Part shown: one piece after another, positions 1 through 6,638 of the stretch
Layout: each line of letters starts with the position of its first letter
Numbering within the stretch: the stretch's first letter is position 1
Assembly (NCBI GenBank): GCA_038117205.1
Contig: JAYOFL010000087.1
Coordinates: forward strand, 1 to 8,515
Origin: JAQBZY01 sp038117205
GTDB lineage: Bacteria > Pseudomonadota > Alphaproteobacteria > Rhodospirillales > Casp-alpha2
Direction of reading: 5' to 3'
Length of the DNA stretch: 8,515 nucleotides
Notes under the pieces: generated by a model
Seen by the model: only the letters and a program-made list of their open reading frames with translations
Database searches by the model: none
What the model was told of the DNA's origin: nothing
Position numbers and translations under genes: made by a program

Positions 1-28
1 GCGCACTACAAGGCTGTCCTATTCCCCG
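1..28 (-). pseudogene. Degenerate tRNA-Pro-like 5' end (runs off window)
   Basis: Read on the minus strand from 28 down to 1, this stretch matches the 5' end of the tRNA-Pro fragment at 181-221 at 21 of 28 positions. The shared blocks are CGGGGA, TAG, CAGCCT and GTAG. The D-stem keeps three of its four pairs, and one of these is a compensated change (G-C replaced by A-T), but the second pair is a G-G clash. One of the two conserved D-loop G residues is a T. It could be a diverged or element-borne tRNA, or a decayed duplicate. The rest lies left of the window, so its status cannot be settled here. Confidence 0.4.
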
Positions 29-29
29 A

Positions 30-180
30 CGCGACGTCTTTTAACAGGCGGATGCTACCGATCAAGAAATCGATTTTCCTAGCGTCTGCCAAACGTACAT
101 TTTTCCAAACCATTCCTGGGAGGGTCGATTTTTCGACCCGTAACGTATTGATTTTGTTCATTTCACAGAGTCTGCCCCGG
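30..180. other. AT-richer stretch between two tRNA-Pro fragments
   Basis: This stretch is visibly richer in A and T than the rest of the window. It holds a perfect 7-bp hairpin, GGGTCGA/TCGACCC, at 122-138 with a 3-nt loop. A minus-strand reading frame of 51 codons (161 down to 6) spans it, but it has no Shine-Dalgarno sequence, ends inside the second tRNA-like fragment and resembles nothing I recognise, so I do not call it a gene. The composition and position, beginning exactly where the tRNA-Pro breaks, suggest acquired DNA such as the end of a genomic island. Confidence 0.45.
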
Positions 181-221
<41 letters not shown>

Positions 222-243
222 AGCGCCGGAAACCTAGTGTCAA

Positions 244-273
244 AGGGGCCCGAAGGCAAGAAATCCCGCCCCT
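244..273 (-). terminator. Weak candidate terminator after the Fe-S gene
   Basis: Downstream of the minus-strand gene ending at 287, AGGGGC and GCCCCT (6 bp) can pair around an 18-nt loop, followed on the minus strand by only three T residues. It could end that transcript before the tRNA fragment. The stem is short and the T run poor, so this is tentative. Confidence 0.25.
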
Positions 274-286
274 CATCGATTGAGCC

Positions 287-1624
287 CTACTCCGCCGGAT
301 GCAGGGAGCGGTCGACCGGCAGGTACTGATCTTCCAGCATGTATTTGAGAACGGCGTCCCGCGCGTCCTCGAGGTCGAGCCCGTGCTCGGCGATGCTCTC
401 GGCGGACGCGGCGACGACGGCGTCGGCGTCCCGCATCAGCTTGAGCCGCTTGAAGACGTCGTCCCGGCGGATGCCCATGCTTTCGCCGATCAGGTCCATG
501 TAGTTGACGATCTCGAACGGCCATTCGCTCTGGTGCGACGAAAGTTCCCGGTGATCCGAGTGGAAAATGCCGGCCAGCGCCGTCACGCCGGCCTCCTCGG
601 CGGCGCGGAACGTGCCGGCGATCGAGTCCTTCCGGTAATCGCCGAGCAGATCGAGGGACGACAGCGCATAACCGACGCGAGGCCGCCGCAGATCGACGTA
701 TTCGAGCCCCGGGATGGCGGTCAGCAGGGCGACGACCGCCTCCGTCACGCCCTTGGCGCCGGGAAATTCGTGCAGCGCCACCTTCTTGCGGACCGGCGTC
801 GTCATCATCGGGCGCAATTCGTCCAGCCGGCTCGCCAGATAGACCGGGAAGATGCCGAGATCGAACGTGGCCTCCGGCATGCTCGGCATGGCGACTTCGC
901 CGAACTGGATCTGGCAGGTTGGGCACCAGGCCAGCACCTTGGCCGCGCCGGTGGCCTGAAACCGCTCGATGGTCGTGATCGCCTGACGGGCTGCGTTCGG
1001 CGTGTCGCCGGGACGGAATTGCAGGATGCCGCAGCAGTTGGACGGGCCGCCCTGCACCTCGTAGCGGATGCCGAGCTTGTCCATCACGTCGAGGCAGAGA
1101 AGCCCGATGTGCGGCGTCTTCAAGAGATTGCAGCCGGTGTAGAAGATCAGGTCCGGCGGCGTCTCGGCCCGGGGACCATCCTTGGATCGGTTGGCGGGCG
1201 GGTTGAGCCGGGCCAGCACGTCCGCCCGCAATTGCATCTTCGAGAGCATGCGCACGCCCCGGCTCATGGCCTGGAAGGCCGTGCGGCCGTCGGCCTTGGC
1301 CTCGGCGCCCGGGCGGCGTTCGTTCAGCGCGCGGCGCGCCATCGCCAGCATGAAGCGTGGATTGATGCCTTCCGGGCAGGCGTCGATGCAGAACGCGCTG
1401 CCGCAGCACGCCCTGGCCCAGGTTTCGGCGGCCCCGGCATGCGGCGCGCCCTTGAGGATGTCGATGACGCCGGCGGTCAGATCCTTCGGATCGGCGCCGC
1501 CGATACCGGCCAGCGCCGGCGTCGGACAGACCTCGGCGCACTTGCCGCAGCGCGTGCACGCGTCGACGATCCCGGCGACGCGCCGGTCCAGCGATTCCAT
1601 GAAGGCTTCGGCGCTGATGGTCAT
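287..1624 (-). CDS. HdrC/HdrB-like iron-sulfur protein with CCG domain
   Basis: This 445-residue protein resembles heterodisulfide-reductase-type electron carriers (HdrC and HdrB fused, as in HdrD, GlpC and related cytosolic Fe-S subunits). Residues 23-33 hold a classic 4Fe-4S motif, C-x2-C-x2-C-x3-C-P. A second cluster site at 73-83 has cysteines at 73, 74, 79 and 83, with Ser76 where the second ligand normally sits. Residues 165-237 form a complete CCG domain: C165, then CC at 197-198, then C234-x2-C237, with the family's 31- and 35-residue spacings. The C-terminal half (about 280-370) looks like a second CCG domain that has lost its cysteines and shows His residues (H285, H355, H358, H364) instead. 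I chose the ATG at 1624 because AGGTAGGA lies just upstream; a start at 1765 would add 47 residues not typical of the family. It has no membrane segments or visible partner reductase, so its substrate is unknown. It is probably an electron-transfer subunit or a reductase of a thiol or organic acid. Confidence 0.8.
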   Translation of the reverse strand: MTISAEAFMESLDRRVAGIVDACTRCGKCAEVCPTPALAGIGGADPKDLTAGVIDILKGAPHAGAAETWARACCGSAFCIDACPEGINPRFMLAMARRALNERRPGAEAKADGRTAFQAMSRGVRMLSKMQLRADVLARLNPPANRSKDGPRAETPPDLIFYTGCNLLKTPHIGLLCLDVMDKLGIRYEVQGGPSNCCGILQFRPGDTPNAARQAITTIERFQATGAAKVLAWCPTCQIQFGEVAMPSMPEATFDLGIFPVYLASRLDELRPMMTTPVRKKVALHEFPGAKGVTEAVVALLTAIPGLEYVDLRRPRVGYALSSLDLLGDYRKDSIAGTFRAAEEAGVTALAGIFHSDHRELSSHQSEWPFEIVNYMDLIGESMGIRRDDVFKRLKLMRDADAVVAASAESIAEHGLDLEDARDAVLKYMLEDQYLPVDRSLHPAE

Positions 1625-1855
1625 TTGGTTCCTACCTCTTCCCGTCCTGCATGATAGTCGCCACCCGGATTTCACGGCAATCGCCTCATTGTCGGGGTGC
1701 AATCGCCCGATAGGCGCCAATTTCGGCGTCAGGACCTCGTTCGCAACGGCATGCATAAAACGCATGACAGAGGTCTAAAAGCGTCACTGGTGTCGGAATC
1801 GAAGCATCAATATATGAGCCGCGACGCAACGATGCGTCCCTTTGGAGTTACCGCC
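1625..1855. other. Divergent intergenic region, no gene seen
   Basis: These 231 bases separate the minus-strand Fe-S gene from the plus-strand microprotein gene and must carry both promoters. I see no clear -35/-10 pair. A small hairpin, ACGCA-acga-TGCGT (1824-1837), lies just before the microprotein's Shine-Dalgarno sequence. Frames that read through the region lack ribosome binding sites. Confidence 0.4.
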
Positions 1856-1942
1856 ATGAACGACCTGAAGATCGTCAACACCGTGATGGGCAGCTTTGTC
1901 GGCGCCGTCGCCATTCTCGCGATCGTCTCCGCCCTGATCTGA
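1856..1942 (+). CDS. 28-residue single-span membrane microprotein
   Basis: This small open frame encodes a 28-residue peptide: a short polar N-terminus (MNDLKIVNTV) followed by about 18 hydrophobic residues ending in SALI, enough for one membrane helix. GGAG at 1843-1846, nine bases before the ATG, is a good Shine-Dalgarno sequence, whereas longer in-frame starts upstream have none. A strong intrinsic terminator begins 24 bases after the stop, so the gene appears to be its own transcription unit. I do not recognise the family. Membrane microproteins of this size often act as accessory subunits of membrane complexes, but nothing here names a partner. It is short enough that automatic annotation may miss it. 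Confidence 0.6.
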   Translation: MNDLKIVNTVMGSFVGAVAILAIVSALI

Positions 1943-1966
1943 GGTTCCCATGACCTGCGAACGCTG

Positions 1967-1992
1967 AAACCCCGGCCAGGCGCCGGGGTTTT
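1967..1992 (+). terminator. Intrinsic terminator after the microprotein gene
   Basis: A perfect 10-bp stem (AAACCCCGGC at 1967-1976 paired with GCCGGGGTTT at 1982-1991) closes a 5-nt loop and runs into TTTT. This is a standard Rho-independent terminator. It separates the microprotein gene from glnS. Confidence 0.9.
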
Positions 1993-2072
1993 GCATTGTA
2001 AGTCCTTTCCCTTTCGCGGAAATTTTGGCACTTAGGGCGGCCCGAAAACGTGCCCGCAACCGCGAGACCCGC

Positions 2073-3755
2073 ATGAACGACACGCCAGACGACGGAACCG
2101 ACAAGCGCGACTTCATCCGCGACGCCGTCAGGGCCGACCTGGCGTCCGGCAAGCACGCCGGCGTCGTCACCCGCTTTCCGCCGGAGCCGAACGGCTATCT
2201 GCATATCGGTCACGCCAAATCGATCTGCTTGAACTTCGGCATCGCCAAGGAATTCGGCGGGCACTGCACGCTCCGCTTCGACGACACCAACCCGGCCAAG
2301 GAAGAGCAGGAATTCATCGACGCCATCATGGCCGACGTGAAATGGCTCGGCTTCGACTGGGGGCCGCACCTCCGCCACGCGTCGGACTATTTCGAGCAGT
2401 TGTATGCCTGGGCGGAGCATCTGATCGACGCCGGCAAGGCCTACGTCGACGATCTTTCCGCCGACGAGATGCGGGAATACCGCGGCACGCTGACCGAGCC
2501 CGGCAAGGACAGCCCGCACCGGAACCGCTCCATCGAGGAGAACCGGGACCTGTTCCGCCGCATGCGCGCCGGCGAATTCGCCGACGGCGCCTGCGTGCTC
2601 CGCGCCAAGATCGACATGGCGGCGCCGAACATCAATCTCCGCGACCCGGTGCTCTACCGCATCCAGCGGAAGCCGCACCCGCGCACCGGCACGGCGTGGT
2701 GCATCTATCCGACCTACGACTACGCGCACGGCCAGTCGGACGCTATCGAGGGCGTGACGCATTCCATCTGCACGCTGGAATTCGAGGATCACCGGCCGCT
2801 CTACGACTGGTTCATCGACAACCTGCCGACGCCGTCGAAGCCCCGGCAGTACGAATTCGCGCGGCTCAACCTGACGCACACGGTGCTCTCGAAGCGCCGT
2901 CTCACGCAGCTCGTGCAAGAGAAGCATGTCGCCGGCTGGGACGACCCCCGCATGCCGACGGTTTCCGGGCTGCGCCGGCGCGGCATCCCCGCCGCCGCCA
3001 TCCGCGATTTCATCTCGCGGCTCGGCGTCAACAAGACCGACAGCACCATCGAGGTGCAGATGCTGGAAAGCTGCGTGCGCGAGCTTCTGAACAAGGAAGC
3101 CGAGCGCCGCATGGCGGTGCTGCGCCCGCTCAAGGTGGTGATCGAGAATTTCCCGGAAGGCGGACGCGAAGAGCTTCCGGCCGTCAACAATCCGGAAGAC
3201 GAAGGCGCCGGCACCCGCACGGTGCCGTTCACGCGCGAGCTCTACATCGAGCGGGACGACTTCATGGAAGACCCGCCGAAGAAGTTCTTCCGCTTGGCGC
3301 CGGGCCGTGAGGTCCGGCTGCGCTGGGCCTATTTCGTCACCTGCACCGACGTCGTGAAGGACGCGGCGGGCGATATCGTCGAAATCCGCTGCACCTACGA
3401 TCCCGCCACCAAGGGCGGCGACGCCCCGGACGGCCGCAAGGTCAAGGGAACGCTGCATTGGGTGTCGGCGGAAGCCGCGGTGCCGGCCACCGTGCGTCTG
3501 TACGACCATCTGTTCGCGACGCCGACGCCGGGCAAGGACCGGGACTTCCTGCAGGATATCAACCCGGCCAGCCTGGAAGTCCTGGAAGGCTGCATGCTGG
3601 AGCCGTCGCTGGCCGGTTGGCTCGCCGGCAAGACGCTGCAGTTCGAGCGGCTCGGCTATTTCTGCGCCGACAAGACCTCGACCCCGGAAAAGCCTGTGTT
3701 CAACCGGACCATGACGCTCCGCGACACCTGGGCGAAGATCGCCGGCCAGTCCTGA
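2073..3755 (+). CDS. glnS: Glutaminyl-tRNA synthetase
   Basis: This 560-residue class I aminoacyl-tRNA synthetase attaches glutamine to tRNA-Gln in the cytoplasm, and its length is close to E. coli GlnRS. The ATP-binding signature sits at residues 35-47 (FPPEPNGYLHIGH, with HIGH at 44-47). The second signature, the KMSKS equivalent, is VLSKRRL at 271-277. Stretches such as RFDDTNP (68-74), WCIYPTYDYAH (209-219), THSICTLEF (229-237) and WDDPRMPT (289-296) are GlnRS hallmarks that separate it from GluRS. The remainder, from about 345, is the double beta-barrel that reads the anticodon. The ATG at 2073 aligns with the E. coli N-terminus; a TTG at 2025 would add 16 basic residues and is less likely. 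The ribosome binding site is weak (GCGAGA). The gene stands alone between a terminator and the next gene's own ribosome binding site. Many alphaproteobacteria make Gln-tRNA indirectly through GatCAB, so a GlnRS here may reflect lateral transfer. Confidence 0.97.
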   Translation: MNDTPDDGTDKRDFIRDAVRADLASGKHAGVVTRFPPEPNGYLHIGHAKSICLNFGIAKEFGGHCTLRFDDTNPAKEEQEFIDAIMADVKWLGFDWGPHLRHASDYFEQLYAWAEHLIDAGKAYVDDLSADEMREYRGTLTEPGKDSPHRNRSIEENRDLFRRMRAGEFADGACVLRAKIDMAAPNINLRDPVLYRIQRKPHPRTGTAWCIYPTYDYAHGQSDAIEGVTHSICTLEFEDHRPLYDWFIDNLPTPSKPRQYEFARLNLTHTVLSKRRLTQLVQEKHVAGWDDPRMPTVSGLRRRGIPAAAIRDFISRLGVNKTDSTIEVQMLESCVRELLNKEAERRMAVLRPLKVVIENFPEGGREELPAVNNPEDEGAGTRTVPFTRELYIERDDFMEDPPKKFFRLAPGREVRLRWAYFVTCTDVVKDAAGDIVEIRCTYDPATKGGDAPDGRKVKGTLHWVSAEAAVPATVRLYDHLFATPTPGKDRDFLQDINPASLEVLEGCMLEPSLAGWLAGKTLQFERLGYFCADKTSTPEKPVFNRTMTLRDTWAKIAGQS

Positions 3756-3771
3756 CGCCGACAAACGCGAA

Positions 3772-3830
3772 ACCCACTTCCTGGCACACTCAAAGGGTGC
3801 TGCGGATGCCGAACCGCGTGGGTGCTTTTT
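3772..3830 (+). terminator. Weak candidate terminator downstream of glnS
   Basis: ACCCAC (3772-3777) can pair with GTGGGT (3818-3823), which is followed by GC and five T residues. The enclosed 40-nt loop contains only short inner stems. The position, between glnS and the hydrolase gene, is right for a terminator, but the structure is loose. Confidence 0.25.
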
Positions 3831-3852
3831 GCGGTGAACAGGAAGGTCATTC

Positions 3853-4728
3853 ATGAAAACGAGAACATTGTGGACCGCGGCCATTTCCATGGTCGCGGCG
3901 ATATCGGTTGCGCACGCTCCCATCTCCGCCCTTGCCGAGAAGGTTTCTTTTCCGGGCGCCAAGGGCGAGGGTTTCCCCTCGGTCGACGAAGTCACAGGCG
4001 ATTTGTTCTTTCCTGAAGGTGCGACCGGCAAGGTCCCGGCGGTCCTGCTCGTGCACGGTTCCGGCGGCATCGACGGCCGTGGCGAATTTCATGCCGAGGC
4101 GCTCAGGAAGGCCGGCATCGCGACCCTGGAAATCTTCATGTTCAACAGGGGCGGCCGTCCGAAGGCCGGACACACGACGACGCTGACGCATGCGTTCGGC
4201 GCGCTCAAATATCTGGCGTCGCGGCCGGAGATCGACCCGAAGGCCATCGGCGTGATGGGATTTTCCTGGGGCGGCAACGTCTCGCTCCGCTCGGCATCGA
4301 AGGAAGTGAGCGACGCCTTCATGGGGCCGGACGGACAGCTCCGCTTCGCCGCGCACGCCCCCTTCTATCCTGTGTGCTGGTCGCATCAGAAGATGTCGGT
4401 GGACCCGAATAACAAAACCTATAAGGCTTTCACCGGCGCGCCGCTGCTGCTGTTCGCCGGCGGCGAGGACGACTATGGCGGACCGGACGACTGCAAGGAC
4501 CTGATCGCCGGCTTCCCCGAGGAAACCCGCAAATACATGGCGGTGCAGTTCTATCCGACGGCGACGCACGGGTGGGATACGCCGTCCGGCAAGGGGCGGA
4601 CCATTAACGATCCGGTGTCGCACCGCGGCCAGGGCGGATCCGTCCGTTTCACGCCCGACAGCGCCGTTTCCGAGGACTCGCGCGAGAAGGTCGTCGCGTT
4701 CTTCGTCAAGAGCCTGAAGAAGCAGTAA
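3853..4728 (+). CDS. Exported dienelactone-hydrolase-family protein
   Basis: This 291-residue alpha/beta hydrolase has an N-terminal signal peptide: basic MKTR, a hydrophobic core to about residue 22, and likely cleavage after ALA at residue 28 or AHA at 22. It should therefore act in the periplasm. The oxyanion loop is HGSGG (68-72), the nucleophile elbow GFSWGG puts Ser at 138, Asp206 or Asp207 in GGEDDY is the likely acid, and His239 in THGWD is the catalytic base. This is the dienelactone-hydrolase/carboxymethylenebutenolidase fold. Canonical DLH uses Cys as nucleophile, so the Ser here argues for an esterase-like activity of unknown substrate. Cys175 and Cys214 could form a disulfide. 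AGGAAGG six bases before the ATG is a good Shine-Dalgarno sequence. The gene converges on the DUF192 gene across a palindromic element. Confidence 0.85.
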   Translation: MKTRTLWTAAISMVAAISVAHAPISALAEKVSFPGAKGEGFPSVDEVTGDLFFPEGATGKVPAVLLVHGSGGIDGRGEFHAEALRKAGIATLEIFMFNRGGRPKAGHTTTLTHAFGALKYLASRPEIDPKAIGVMGFSWGGNVSLRSASKEVSDAFMGPDGQLRFAAHAPFYPVCWSHQKMSVDPNNKTYKAFTGAPLLLFAGGEDDYGGPDDCKDLIAGFPEETRKYMAVQFYPTATHGWDTPSGKGRTINDPVSHRGQGGSVRFTPDSAVSEDSREKVVAFFVKSLKKQ

Positions 4729-4748
4729 GCGGCGGGTCATTTCCTTCT

Positions 4749-4857
4749 CGTCACCCCGGGCTCGCCTGTCCCGGACGCCGTTCCGGGATCACGGGGTCCA
4801 CTCTTCCAAATGGGGCGTGCACCAGAGTGTGGACCCCGGAATAAATCCGGGGTGACG
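4749..4857. repeat. Long intergenic palindromic element
   Basis: The outer arms CGTCACCCCGG (4749-4759) and CCGGGGTGACG (4847-4857) are perfect 11-bp complements, and inner arms GGGGTCCAC (4793-4801) and GTGGACCCC (4829-4837) add 9 bp. Each half can also fold alone: TCCCGGA/TCCGGGA at 4769-4788 and CCCCGGA/TCCGGGG at 4834-4852. This CCCCGGA...TCCGGGG and GGGGTCCA style is typical of short dispersed palindromic repeats found between genes in alphaproteobacteria. It fills the gap between two convergent genes and may serve as a two-way transcription stop. Confidence 0.8.
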
Positions 4858-4884
4858 GGGGGGGCGGCTTTATGACGACTTCGG

Positions 4885-5382
4885 TCACTTCCCCGGCACC
4901 CTCAGCCTGTCGCCCGGCTTGATGCCGAGCCGGCCCGATGTTCCCGCTGCCAGTTCCAAGACATAGCGGACCCGTCCGGCCGACGAGATGGTCGCCTCGG
5001 AATGCGGCGTCGTGTCGCGGGCGATGTTCACGATCAGGCCGTCCTCGGCGATGAACAGCATATCGAGGGAAACCAGGGTATTGCGCATCCACATGGTGGC
5101 GATGGTCGGCGGCGAGCCGAAATCGAACAGCATGCCGGTGCCGGGCGGCACCTCCTTGCGGAACATGAGCCCCCTGCCCCGATTCTCCGCCGTCAGCGCC
5201 AATTCGACGGTGAATTCGTGAATTTTGCCGCCGCTTTCGATGGCGACGCGGCCGATCGGCATTTCCTGTGCGCCGGCCCATCCGACCTGCAACATGAGCA
5301 ATGCCGCGAGAAATGCGCACCGAAAGCCGCGAAACTTGCGAATTGTTAAGAAAATTGTACTGGCCACCTCCGGGGCGGGCAC
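4885..5382 (-). CDS. Exported DUF192 family protein
   Basis: This DUF192 (COG1430) protein is 165 residues from the GTG at 5382. After a signal peptide (basic RKFRGFR, then hydrophobic FLAALLMLQVGW, likely cut after AGA at residue 38) comes one DUF192 domain. It shows the family's landmarks: RGLMFR (70-75), GMLFDF (83-88), MWMRNT (97-102), SLDMLFI (105-111) and a C-terminal LGIKPGDRLRV. The family is a small periplasmic or extracellular beta fold of unsettled function. The start is uncertain. A strong GGAGG (5371-5367) lies inside the longest frame and would serve the in-frame ATT at 5355, giving a tidy signal peptide of about 29 residues. The GTG at 5367 is another option. The gene is divergent from the antiporter operon. 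Confidence 0.85.
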   Translation of the reverse strand: MPAPEVASTIFLTIRKFRGFRCAFLAALLMLQVGWAGAQEMPIGRVAIESGGKIHEFTVELALTAENRGRGLMFRKEVPPGTGMLFDFGSPPTIATMWMRNTLVSLDMLFIAEDGLIVNIARDTTPHSEATISSAGRVRYVLELAAGTSGRLGIKPGDRLRVPGK

Positions 5383-5414
5383 TTAATCTTGCCCGCAAGA
5401 AAAAGGCTAAACCA

Positions 5415-5478
5415 CGGTCGGAACAAGGAAAATCGGCCGACCGGGGATTTAGTTCTGGGAGAGTGAGGGAGCCGACCG
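5415..5478 (+). promoter_or_regulatory. Repeat-containing leader of the antiporter operon
   Basis: The ten bases GCCGACCGGG occur twice, at 5436-5445 and 5471-5480, the second running up to the first base of the mnhE GTG start. CGGTCGG at 5415-5421 is complementary to CCGACCG in both copies. The transcript could therefore form either a short upstream hairpin (loop of 15 nt) or a longer one covering the ribosome binding site GAGGGAG and abutting the start codon. Alternative pairing of this kind could control translation of the whole coupled operon. This is inference from base pairing only, and I could not place a promoter. Confidence 0.3.
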
Positions 5479-5479
5479 G

Positions 5480-5989
5480 GTGCTGCACGCGTTCAGCCTT
5501 GCCGCCGCGTTAACGATATTCTGGGTGCTGCTGTCCGGCTATTGGATTCCCTTGATCCTGTGCCTGGGCGTGGCCTCGATCGTACTCTGCGTCGTCATCG
5601 CGCACCGCATGGAAATCGCCGACCACGAAGGCCACCCGATCCATATGAGCATCCGGGGCCTCACCTATTTTCCGTGGCTCCTGAAGGAAATCGTCCTTTC
5701 CAACATCACCGTCGCCAAGGCGATCCTGAAGGGCGGCAGCGCCATCCGGCCGCAGGTGCTGCAGGTGCCGGCGAGCCAGAGGGACGAAGTCGGCCAGGTC
5801 ACCTACGCCAATTCCATCACGCTCACGCCCGGCACCATCAGCATCGGCATCACGGACGGCGTGATTACCGTTCACGCACTTATGGACGAAACGGCGGACG
5901 GGCTCAGGACCGGCGACATGGACGCCCGCGTCTGCAAGCTGGAAGGCGACGCCGACCCCCGCATCGCCGGCGGGAGCGCACAGTCATGA
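5480..5989 (+). CDS. mnhE: Mrp/Mnh antiporter subunit E
   Basis: This 169-residue membrane protein is subunit E of the multisubunit Na+(K+)/H+ antiporter (MrpE/MnhE/PhaE, equivalent to MbhA). Two hydrophobic spans at the N-terminus (FWVLLSG around 14-20 and IPLILCLGVASIVLCVVIA at 23-41) are followed by the family's YFPWLLKEIVLSN segment (63-75). A cytoplasmic-type domain carries the hallmark YANSITLTPGTISI (109-122). The start is GTG with GAGGGAG eight bases upstream. It is the first gene of the operon, and its stop overlaps the mnhF start as ATGA. In Mrp complexes E is a small subunit bound near D and the F/G pair and is needed for assembly or full activity. Confidence 0.92.
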   Translation: MLHAFSLAAALTIFWVLLSGYWIPLILCLGVASIVLCVVIAHRMEIADHEGHPIHMSIRGLTYFPWLLKEIVLSNITVAKAILKGGSAIRPQVLQVPASQRDEVGQVTYANSITLTPGTISIGITDGVITVHALMDETADGLRTGDMDARVCKLEGDADPRIAGGSAQS

Positions 5990-6276
5990 TGTTCGCCGCC
6001 GCCGCCGCGGGAATCGTCGTCACCATGTTCCTGGTGCTGGTGCGCACCGTCGCCGGCCCGAACATCTACAACCGCATCCTGGCGGTGAACGCCTTCGGCA
6101 CGCTGTCGGTGATGCTGATCGCCGTCTACGGATTCCTGAGCAAGCGCCCGGAATTCATGGATCTGGCCCTGGTGTACGCGTTGATCAACTTCATCGGCAC
6201 CATCGCCGTCACCAAGTTCGTGACCTTCGTCGGCATGGGCGAAGGCGTCGAGCGCGACGACGCGGGGGACATCTGA
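5986..6276 (+). CDS. mnhF: Mrp/Mnh antiporter subunit F
   Basis: This 96-residue subunit F has three membrane spans (about 4-22, 34-51 and 59-82). The sequence GPNIYNRILAVNAFGT (24-39) is the family's RxxGPxxxDRIxAxNxxGT-type signature, and LALVYALINFIGTIAVTKF (60-78) forms the third helix. Two adjacent ATGs open the gene. The first overlaps the mnhE stop by four bases (ATGA), which argues for translational coupling. It is equivalent to MbhB of membrane-bound hydrogenases and belongs to the E-F-G module of the antiporter. Confidence 0.92.
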   Translation: MMFAAAAAGIVVTMFLVLVRTVAGPNIYNRILAVNAFGTLSVMLIAVYGFLSKRPEFMDLALVYALINFIGTIAVTKFVTFVGMGEGVERDDAGDI

Positions 6277-6638
6277 TGCAGATGGTCCTCGACATCGCGA
6301 GCTGGGCGCTGATCGTCGGCGGCATCGTATTCTGCCTGATCGGCGCCTACGGCATGCTCAAGCTCAACGATGTCTACGCCCGCATGCACGCGGCTAGTCT
6401 GATCGACACTCTCGGCGTCGGGCTCGTCTTTATCGGCCTGATGCTGCAGACCGGCTTCACCCTCGTCACCGTGAAGCTGATCCTGATCCTGGTGTTCATC
6501 CTGTTCACCAGCCCGGTCGCCACGCACGCCCTCGCCCGCGCCGCCATCAACGACGACGTTCTGCCCCTGGTCGACACCGAGAAAGAACGGCAGATGGCCG
6601 CCAGCAACAAGACCAAGCCGACGGAGTACGGCACGTGA
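6276..6638 (+). CDS. mnhG: Mrp/Mnh antiporter subunit G
   Basis: This 120-residue subunit G has three membrane helices (about 7-27, 43-60 and 63-88). It carries the family signature IGAYGMLKLNDVYARMHAAS (22-41, the G-x-LRLPDxYxRxHAxT type) and FTSPVATHALARAA (77-90). A hydrophilic tail follows from 91. The start ATG shares one base with the mnhF stop (TGATG). It is equivalent to MbhC. In the antiporter it lies with E and F, in the part of the complex thought to move the cation. Confidence 0.92.
   Translation: MQMVLDIASWALIVGGIVFCLIGAYGMLKLNDVYARMHAASLIDTLGVGLVFIGLMLQTGFTLVTVKLILILVFILFTSPVATHALARAAINDDVLPLVDTEKERQMAASNKTKPTEYGT

Noticed and set aside
6..161. 51-codon minus-strand frame starting MNKIN between the tRNA fragments
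   Set aside because: It has no Shine-Dalgarno sequence, contains a perfect hairpin, ends inside the second tRNA-like fragment and matches no family I recognise.
238..243. TTGACA on the minus strand as a promoter for the tRNA-Pro fragment
   Set aside because: The matching -10 would fall inside the tRNA, and no -10-like sequence is found there.
273..1559. Long minus-strand frame rich in Arg and Gly overlapping the Fe-S gene
   Set aside because: It is a shadow frame of the high-GC Fe-S gene; it has no domain motifs, and the other frame has all the cysteine signatures.
1996..2024. TTGTAA and GAAATT as a glnS promoter
   Set aside because: The spacing is 17 bases, but the -10 matches the consensus at only three positions; too weak to list.
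2026..2044. TGGCAC as a sigma54 promoter element before glnS
   Set aside because: The second element does not match TTGC at the required spacing.
1875..4070. 731-codon minus-strand frame across glnS
   Set aside because: It is antisense to glnS, rich in Arg, Val and Ala without motifs, and spans a terminator and two gene borders; a GC-rich shadow frame.
5355..5389. TTGTAC and TAATCT as a promoter for the antiporter operon
   Set aside because: The spacing is 23 bases, too long for a sigma70 promoter.
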